Source: Alphaproteobacteria bacterium UBA2784 (GTDB lineage Bacteria; Pseudomonadota; Alphaproteobacteria; Micropepsales; Micropepsaceae). Taken from it: a stretch of DNA of 29,091 bases. Shown piece by piece: positions 23,428-29,091 of this stretch (within the stretch, counting starts at the first letter, position 1; each line of letters begins with the position of its first letter). The notes under the pieces were generated by a model. It ran no database searches, was not told where the DNA came from, and saw only the letters and a program-made list of their open reading frames with translations. The translations under genes and the position numbers were made by a program. The stretch is from the NCBI GenBank assembly GCA_002352285.1, contig DEIC01000118.1, positions 1,716 to 30,806 of the forward strand, read 5' to 3'.

Positions 23428-26400
23428 ATGAGCCATTTCATCGACCGCCTCACCTTCTTCAAGAAGATGCGCGAACCCTTTGCCAAGGGTCACGGTGTTA
23501 CCACCAACGAGCCGCGCGATTGGGAAGACGGCTATCGCCATCGCTGGCAGCACGACAAGGTCGTGCGCTCCACCCATGGCGCCAACTGCACGGGTTCGTG
23601 TTCGTGGAAAATCTATGTGAAGGGCGGCATCGTCACCTGGGAGACGCAGCAGACGGATTATCCGCGCACGCGGCCCGATCTTCCCAACCATGAACCGCGC
23701 GGCTGCTCGCGCGGTGCGAGTTACAGCTGGTATCTCTATTCCGGCAACCGGGTGAAATATCCGCTGGTGCGCTCGCGCCTCATCAAATTGTGGCGCGAGG
23801 CGCGCGCGACGATGACGTCGGTGGCGGCATGGGCCAGCATTGTCGAGAACCCGGAGAAGCGCGCGTCCTACACCAAAAAGCGCGGTCATGGCGGCTTTGT
23901 GCGCGCAGAGTGGGACGAGATCAACGAGCTGATTGCAGCCGCCAATGCCTATACCGCCAAGACATTCGGGCCGGACCGCATTTTCGGCTTCTCGCCCATC
24001 CCGGCGATGTCGATGGTCTCTTACGCTGCGGGTTCGCGCTATCTGTCGCTGATCGGCGGCGTGTGCATGTCATTCTATGACTGGTATTGCGATCTGCCGC
24101 CCGCCTCGCCACAGACCTGGGGCGAACAGACCGACGTTCCCGAAAGCGCGGACTGGTACAATGCGGGCTTCCTGATCCTGTGGGGCTCCAACGTGCCGCA
24201 GACGCGCACGCCGGATGCGCATTTCTATACCGAAGCGCGCTATCGCGGCGCGAAGTCGGCGGTAATCTGCCCGGACTATTCGGAAGCCTCGAAATTCGGC
24301 GACATCTGGCTGCCGGTCAAGCAGGGCACCGATGCCGCGCTCGCCATGGCGATGGGTCATGTGATCCTGACCGAATACCACGTCAAGCGCACCGTTCCCT
24401 ATTTCCAGGATTACGTGCGCCGCTATACCGACATGCCGATGCTGGTGCGCCTTGTGCAGCAGGACGGCAGGCTGGTGCCGGACCGCTTTCTGCGCGCGTC
24501 GGATTTTGCCGGCGCACTGGGCGAGACCAACAATCCCGACTGGAAGACGGTTGCCTTTGATGAGGCGAGTGGCGAACTGGTTGCGCCGCGGGGCACATCC
24601 GGCTTCCGCTGGGGTGAAGGCGGCAAGTGGAACCTGGAGGAAAAGGATTCCAGCGGGCGCGAGACGAAACTCCGCCTGTCGCTGGATGCGATCAAGGATC
24701 GCTATGCCGAAGTGGCATTCCCCTATTTCGGCAATATCGAGACGCCCCACTTCACGCACTCCAACCATGCCAGCGTGCTTGGCCGCAATGTGCCGGTGAA
24801 GACCGTCAAGACCGCATCGGGCGATGTGCTGGTGGCAAGCGTGCACGATCTCTTCCTCGCCAATTATGGCGTTGATCGCGGCTTTGGCGGCGCCAACACC
24901 GGCAAATCGTTTGACGAGGACGTGCCCTATACGCCCGCATGGGCGGAAAAGATCACGGGCGTCTCGCGCGACAAGATCATCCAGGTGGCGCGCGAGTTTG
25001 CCACCAATGCCGAGAAGACCAATGGCCGCTCGATGATCATCATCGGGGCGGCGATGAACCACTGGTATCACGCCGACATGAATTATCGCGGCGTCATCAA
25101 CATGCTGGTGATGTGCGGCTGCGTGGGCCAGTCGGGTGGCGGCTGGTCGCATTATGTGGGTCAGGAAAAGCTGCGTCCGCAGGCAGGCTGGGCGCCCTTG
25201 GCCTTTGCGCTCGACTGGGGCCGCCCGCCGCGCCAGCAGAATTCGACCTCGGCGTTCTATGTGCACACGGATCAGTGGCGCTATGAAACCCTGTCGGCCG
25301 ACGAAATCCTTTCACCCACCGCACCACCCGGCCCGTGGGATGGCGCCATCATCGACTATAATGTGCGCGCGGTGCGCATGGGCTGGCTGCCCGGCTATCC
25401 CACGCTTTCTGAAAATCCGCTGAACATTGCCAAGCGCGCCGCCGACGCGGGGCAGGAGGTGAAGGATTATGTGCAGGCTGCCGTCAAGCGCGGCGAGCTT
25501 TCGTTTGCGTGGGAAAAGCCGGATGATCCCAAGAGCTGGCCGCGCAACATGTTTGTGTGGCGCTCTAACCTTCTGGGCTCATCGGGCAAGGGCCACGAAT
25601 ATTTCCTGAAGCATCTTCTGGGCACGTCGCATGGCGTCCTGGGCAAGGACCTTGGCCCCGAGGGGCGCAAGAAGCCCAAGGAAGTTGCGTGGCAGGCGGA
25701 AGCGCCGCAGGGCAAGCTTGATCTGCTCGTTACGCTCGATTTCCGCATGTCCACGACCTGCGTCTATTCCGACATCGTTCTGCCAACCGCAACGTGGTAC
25801 GAGAAGAACGATCTCAACACGTCCGACATGCATCCCTTCATCCACCCGCTGACCAGCGCGGTGGACCCGGTGTGGGGCGCGCGCTCTGACTGGGAAATCT
25901 ATAAGGGCATCGCCAGGGCCTTCTCGAAGGTCGCGCCCGAAGTTCTGGGTGTTGAAAAGGATGTGGTGCTGACGCCGATCAAGCATGACACGGCGATGGA
26001 AGTGGCCCAGCCCTTTGATCCCAAGGACTGGAAGCGTGGCGAGTGCGAGCCGGTGGCAGGCAAGACCATGCCGGTCGTCAGCGTTGTGGAGCGCGATTAC
26101 CCGCACGTCTATGAACGCTTCACCGCCCTGGGGCCGCTGATGGATTCCGTTGGCAATGGCATCAAGGGCCTTGCCTGGAAGACCGGCCATGAGGTGCAGC
26201 ATCTCAAAGAACTGAACGGCGTGCATGGCGAGGGGGCGAACAAGGGCCTTGCCCGCATCGTGAGCGACGTTGATGCCGCGGAAGTCATCCTGATGATGGC
26301 GCCGGAAACCAATGGCGAAGTCGCCGTACGCGCGTGGCAGACGCTTTCCAAAACCACGGGCCGCGCGCATGACCATCTGGCGCTGCCCAAGGAGGACGAG

Positions 26401-27171
26401 AAGATCCGCTTCCGCGATGTGGTCGCGCAACCGCGCAAGATCATCTCGGCACCCACATGGTCAGGCCTTGAGAGCGAGAAGGTCTGCTATAACGCCGGCT
26501 ACACCAATGTGCATGAGCTGATCCCGTGGCGCACGCTGACAGGCCGCCAGCAGCTCTATCAGGATCATTTGTGGATGCGCGCATTCGGCGAGGCGCTGTG
26601 CGTCTATCGCCCGCCGGTGGACCTCAAGACCATCAAGCCGGTTTCGGGCCTGAAGCCCAATGGCGAGAAGGAAATCGTTCTCAACTTCATCACGCCGCAC
26701 CAGAAATGGGGCATCCATTCGACCTATACCGACAATCTTCTGATGCTCACGCTGTCGCGCGGCGGGCCGATTGTGTGGCTGTCGGAGGCTGACGCCAAAA
26801 AGGCCGGCATCGCCGACAATGACTGGGTGGAGGCTTACAATTCCAACGGCGCACTGGTGGCGCGCGCGGTCGTCTCCCAGCGCATGAAGGACGGCACGCT
26901 CTTCATGTATCACGCGCAGGAGAAGATCGTGAACGTGCCGGGCAGCGAGATGACCGGCCAGCGCGGCGGCATCCACAACTCGGTCACGCGCGCGGTTCTG
27001 AAGCCGACGCACATGATCGGCGGCTATGTGCAGCTTGCCTATGACTTCAACTATTACGGCACGATCGGCACGAACCGCGACGAGTTCGTCATCGTACGCA
27101 AGCTGAAAAAGGTGGATTGGCTGGAGAGGCCACATCCCGGCAACAACGCCAAAGGGAGGGCCCGGCCATGA
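23428..27171 (+). CDS. narG: Respiratory nitrate reductase alpha subunit (molybdenum catalytic subunit)
   Basis: The 1247-residue cytoplasm-facing catalytic subunit of membrane nitrate reductase; it reduces nitrate to nitrite at a Mo-bis-MGD centre, with electrons from quinol via NarI and NarH. The FS0 cluster ligands His50, Cys54, Cys58 and Cys93 are in place, and Asp222 in YCDLPPASPQTWGEQTDVPE is the expected Mo ligand, both at nearly the same numbering as in E. coli NarG. The DMSO-reductase-family body runs to the C-terminal molydopterin-dinucleotide-binding region (GSEMTGQRGGIHNS). Length is normal. AGACGGGAGAG lies ahead of the ATG. It overlaps narH by four bases. Confidence 0.98.
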   Translation: MSHFIDRLTFFKKMREPFAKGHGVTTNEPRDWEDGYRHRWQHDKVVRSTHGANCTGSCSWKIYVKGGIVTWETQQTDYPRTRPDLPNHEPRGCSRGASYSWYLYSGNRVKYPLVRSRLIKLWREARATMTSVAAWASIVENPEKRASYTKKRGHGGFVRAEWDEINELIAAANAYTAKTFGPDRIFGFSPIPAMSMVSYAAGSRYLSLIGGVCMSFYDWYCDLPPASPQTWGEQTDVPESADWYNAGFLILWGSNVPQTRTPDAHFYTEARYRGAKSAVICPDYSEASKFGDIWLPVKQGTDAALAMAMGHVILTEYHVKRTVPYFQDYVRRYTDMPMLVRLVQQDGRLVPDRFLRASDFAGALGETNNPDWKTVAFDEASGELVAPRGTSGFRWGEGGKWNLEEKDSSGRETKLRLSLDAIKDRYAEVAFPYFGNIETPHFTHSNHASVLGRNVPVKTVKTASGDVLVASVHDLFLANYGVDRGFGGANTGKSFDEDVPYTPAWAEKITGVSRDKIIQVAREFATNAEKTNGRSMIIIGAAMNHWYHADMNYRGVINMLVMCGCVGQSGGGWSHYVGQEKLRPQAGWAPLAFALDWGRPPRQQNSTSAFYVHTDQWRYETLSADEILSPTAPPGPWDGAIIDYNVRAVRMGWLPGYPTLSENPLNIAKRAADAGQEVKDYVQAAVKRGELSFAWEKPDDPKSWPRNMFVWRSNLLGSSGKGHEYFLKHLLGTSHGVLGKDLGPEGRKKPKEVAWQAEAPQGKLDLLVTLDFRMSTTCVYSDIVLPTATWYEKNDLNTSDMHPFIHPLTSAVDPVWGARSDWEIYKGIARAFSKVAPEVLGVEKDVVLTPIKHDTAMEVAQPFDPKDWKRGECEPVAGKTMPVVSVVERDYPHVYERFTALGPLMDSVGNGIKGLAWKTGHEVQHLKELNGVHGEGANKGLARIVSDVDAAEVILMMAPETNGEVAVRAWQTLSKTTGRAHDHLALPKEDEKIRFRDVVAQPRKIISAPTWSGLESEKVCYNAGYTNVHELIPWRTLTGRQQLYQDHLWMRAFGEALCVYRPPVDLKTIKPVSGLKPNGEKEIVLNFITPHQKWGIHSTYTDNLLMLTLSRGGPIVWLSEADAKKAGIADNDWVEAYNSNGALVARAVVSQRMKDGTLFMYHAQEKIVNVPGSEMTGQRGGIHNSVTRAVLKPTHMIGGYVQLAYDFNYYGTIGTNRDEFVIVRKLKKVDWLERPHPGNNAKGRARP

Positions 27172-28694
27172 AAATCCGCGCACAGATTGCGATGGTTCTG
27201 AACCTCGACAAGTGCATCGGGTGCCACACCTGCTCGGTCACCTGCAAAAACGTCTGGACCAACCGCGAGGGCGTTGAATACGCCTGGTTCAACAATGTCG
27301 AGACGAAGCCGGGCATCGGTTATCCCAAGGACTGGGAGAACCAGAAGAAGTGGAAGGGCGGCTGGAAGCGCACGATGAGCGGCGCCATCCAGCCGCGCAT
27401 CGGCGGCAAGTGGCGCATCCTTTCCAAGATTTTCGCCAATCCCGACATGCCGGAGATTGACGACTACTACGAGCCCTTCACCTTCGATTACGAGCATCTT
27501 CAGAAAGCGCCGGAGCTGGAGGCGTTCCCCACCGCACGGCCGCGCTCGCTGATTACCGGCGAGCGGATGGAGAAAGTCAAATGGGGGCCGAACTGGGAGG
27601 AAATCCTGGGCGGCGAATTCTCCAAGCGCTCGGCGGATGCAAATTTCGAGGGCGTGCAGAAGGAGATCTACGGCCAGTTCGAAAACACTTTCATGATGTA
27701 TCTGCCGCGGCTGTGCGAGCACTGCCTCAATCCGGCCTGTGCAGCGGCGTGCCCCTCGGGCGCCATCTACAAGCGCGAGGAGGACGGCATCGTTCTCATC
27801 GATCAGGAAAAATGCCGGGGCTGGCGCATGTGCGTGTCGGGCTGCCCCTACAAGAAAATCTATTTCAACTGGTCGAGCGGCAAGTCCGAGAAATGCATCT
27901 TCTGCTATCCGCGTATCGAGGCGGGACAGCCGACCGTGTGTTCGGAAACCTGCGTCGGGCGCATCCGCTATCTGGGCGTGATGCTCTATGACGCCGACCG
28001 CATCGGTGAAGCGGCCAGCGTGAAGGACGAAAAGGCGCTCTATGACGCGCAGATGTCGGTCTTCCTTGACCCGCGCGATCCGCAGGTGATCGCGCAGGCG
28101 CGCAAGGATGGCGTGCCTGAAAACTGGCTGGAGGCGGCGCGCGTGTCGCCCATCTGGAAGATGGCGATGGAATGGAAGGTCGCCTTCCCGCTTCATCCCG
28201 AGTACCGCACCCTGCCGATGGTCTGGTATGTGCCGCCGCTGTCGCCGATTACGGCAGCCTCCGATGCCGGCAAGATGGGCAGCGACGGCAAAATGCCTGA
28301 CGTGCGCAGCTTGCGCATCCCGGTGCGCTATCTCGCCAATCTGCTGACGGCAGGCGACGAGGCGCCGGTGATCGCCGGTCTTGAGCGGATGCTCGCCATG
28401 CGCGGTTACATGCGCGCCAAAACGATTGACGGCGTGATTGATGAGGGGCTGGCCAAGCGCGTGGGCCTTTCGCCTGCTGCCATCGAAGAGATGTACCAGC
28501 TGATGGCAATCGCCAACTACGAAGACCGCTTTGTCATTCCCACCGCGCACCGTGAACTTGCCGAGGATGCGTATGAGCTGCGCGGCCAGTGCGGCTTCTC
28601 GTTTGGTGACGGGTGCATGCCGTCGGATACGCGCACCAATCTCTTTGGCGGCGTGAAGGTGAAGAACGACAAGCCGAAGATGGGGGCTTACTGA
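27168..28694 (+). CDS. narH: Respiratory nitrate reductase beta subunit (iron-sulfur)
   Basis: The 508-residue electron-transfer subunit that links NarI haem to NarG. Cysteine groups for four clusters are complete: Cys16, 19, 22, 26; Cys183, 186, 191, 195; Cys216, Trp219, Cys221, Cys225; and Cys243, 246, 258, 262. The tryptophan in CRGWRMC is the diagnostic change that makes one cluster [3Fe-4S] in NarH proteins. The ATG at 27168 overlaps the narG stop and has GGGAGG eight bases upstream; an in-frame ATG 51 bases earlier lies inside narG and is rejected. Its stop shares a base with narJ. Confidence 0.98.
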   Translation: MKIRAQIAMVLNLDKCIGCHTCSVTCKNVWTNREGVEYAWFNNVETKPGIGYPKDWENQKKWKGGWKRTMSGAIQPRIGGKWRILSKIFANPDMPEIDDYYEPFTFDYEHLQKAPELEAFPTARPRSLITGERMEKVKWGPNWEEILGGEFSKRSADANFEGVQKEIYGQFENTFMMYLPRLCEHCLNPACAAACPSGAIYKREEDGIVLIDQEKCRGWRMCVSGCPYKKIYFNWSSGKSEKCIFCYPRIEAGQPTVCSETCVGRIRYLGVMLYDADRIGEAASVKDEKALYDAQMSVFLDPRDPQVIAQARKDGVPENWLEAARVSPIWKMAMEWKVAFPLHPEYRTLPMVWYVPPLSPITAASDAGKMGSDGKMPDVRSLRIPVRYLANLLTAGDEAPVIAGLERMLAMRGYMRAKTIDGVIDEGLAKRVGLSPAAIEEMYQLMAIANYEDRFVIPTAHRELAEDAYELRGQCGFSFGDGCMPSDTRTNLFGGVKVKNDKPKMGAY

Positions 28695-29091
28695 TGAAAA
28701 CGCTCAAGGTTCTCTCGGCCCTCCTCTCCTATCCCACGCCTGCGCTGCTTGAAGCAGGTGGTGAGCTGAAGGAGATCGTTGCGCACGAAGACCTGCTCAC
28801 CGCCGATGCAATCGCGGGGATCAGTGATTTCATCGACCGCCTCTCGGCGATGGAATTGGTTGAGGCGCAGGAGGCCTATGTGGACCTCTTTGACCGCAGC
28901 CGGGCGCTTTCGCTCCACCTGTTTGAGCATGTGCATGGCGAAAGCCGCGACCGCGGTCAGGCGATGGTTGATCTGATGCAGCTTTATGCGGCGGCAGGTT
29001 TCGAGACGACGGCCAGCGAATTGCCGGATTATCTGCCGCTGTTCCTTGAGTTTGCCTCAACGCGCGCGCCGCAAGAGGCGCTGGATCTGAT
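28694..29091 (+). CDS. narJ: Nitrate reductase assembly chaperone NarJ, cut by the window end
   Basis: The first 132 codons of a gene that runs off the right edge without a stop. The translation begins MKTLKVLSALLSYPTPALL and contains AYVDLFDRSRALSLHLFEH followed by VHGESRDRGQAM, the strongly conserved core of NarJ. NarJ is the dedicated chaperone that inserts the molybdenum cofactor into NarG and helps the complex dock on NarI. The start ATG shares one base with the narH stop (TGATG), so translation is coupled. narI is expected next, beyond the window. Confidence 0.95.
   Translation, partial: MKTLKVLSALLSYPTPALLEAGGELKEIVAHEDLLTADAIAGISDFIDRLSAMELVEAQEAYVDLFDRSRALSLHLFEHVHGESRDRGQAMVDLMQLYAAAGFETTASELPDYLPLFLEFASTRAPQEALDL

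Noticed and set aside
24070..25266. 398-codon open frame on the minus strand
   Set aside because: Antisense to narG, with a composition rich in His, Arg and Ala typical of shadow frames; no recognisable domain.
27054..28550. 498-codon open frame on the minus strand
   Set aside because: It lies entirely opposite narH, whose cysteine clusters and conserved motifs are unmistakable; the antisense frame is open because of GC-rich codon bias and shows no protein motif.

Overview
The window looks like chromosomal DNA of a GC-rich alphaproteobacterium. This is inferred from the base composition, a DUF3297-family gene, and an FNR/DNR-type regulator divergent from a narK-narK-narGHJ operon. I cannot name the genus. 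No rRNA, tRNA, CRISPR array, transposase or integrase is visible. Coding is very dense; nearly all genes are separated by short gaps or overlap by a few bases.

Layout. (1) Positions 1-160 hold a cluster of palindromic hairpins, probably an interspersed repeat and/or terminator. (2) On the minus strand, an acyl-CoA synthetase and gpsA (glycerol-3-phosphate dehydrogenase) form a two-gene lipid-linked unit (195-2978). (3) On the plus strand are a small secreted protein with a promoter and a hairpin-rich leader, a DUF3297 protein, and a secreted protein with a papain/NlpC-like Cys-His-Asp pattern (3244-5020). (4) On the minus strand, a 994-residue protein joins a complete circularly permuted ATP-grasp module to a complete M32 metallocarboxypeptidase, followed by a translationally coupled GIY-YIG protein (5017-8264). 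(5) On the plus strand, an RND exporter with an enlarged second periplasmic loop overlaps a four-TM membrane protein (8371-11626). (6) On the minus strand is an aromatic-degradation operon: TetR regulator, extradiol ring-cleavage dioxygenase, fumarylacetoacetase-fold hydrolase and FAD hydroxylase, followed by a GST-family protein (11588-16634). (7) On the plus strand, a nitronate monooxygenase-like enzyme, a MobA-like nucleotidyltransferase and an FAD-linked oxidase overlap as an operon (16776-19725). (8) From 19729 to the end lies the respiratory nitrate reductase locus: a minus-strand FNR/DNR-type regulator, then divergent narK1, narK2, narG, narH and narJ. NarJ is cut by the window edge and narI is presumably beyond it.

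How the genes work together. The nar locus is a full nitrate import and reduction module. FNR-type boxes sit about 70 bases upstream of both divergent start codons, and the regulator carries the E-x-x-S-R recognition-helix residues expected for such boxes. The MobA-like protein could serve the molybdenum cofactor of NarG, but its key DK motif is altered. The aromatic operon has hydroxylation, ring opening and a downstream hydrolase, and its TetR promoter has two palindromes over the -35 and -10 elements and probably gives a leaderless mRNA. The most unusual item is the ATP-grasp/M32 peptidase fusion, which places a peptide-bond-forming fold and a C-terminal amino-acid-removing enzyme on one chain.
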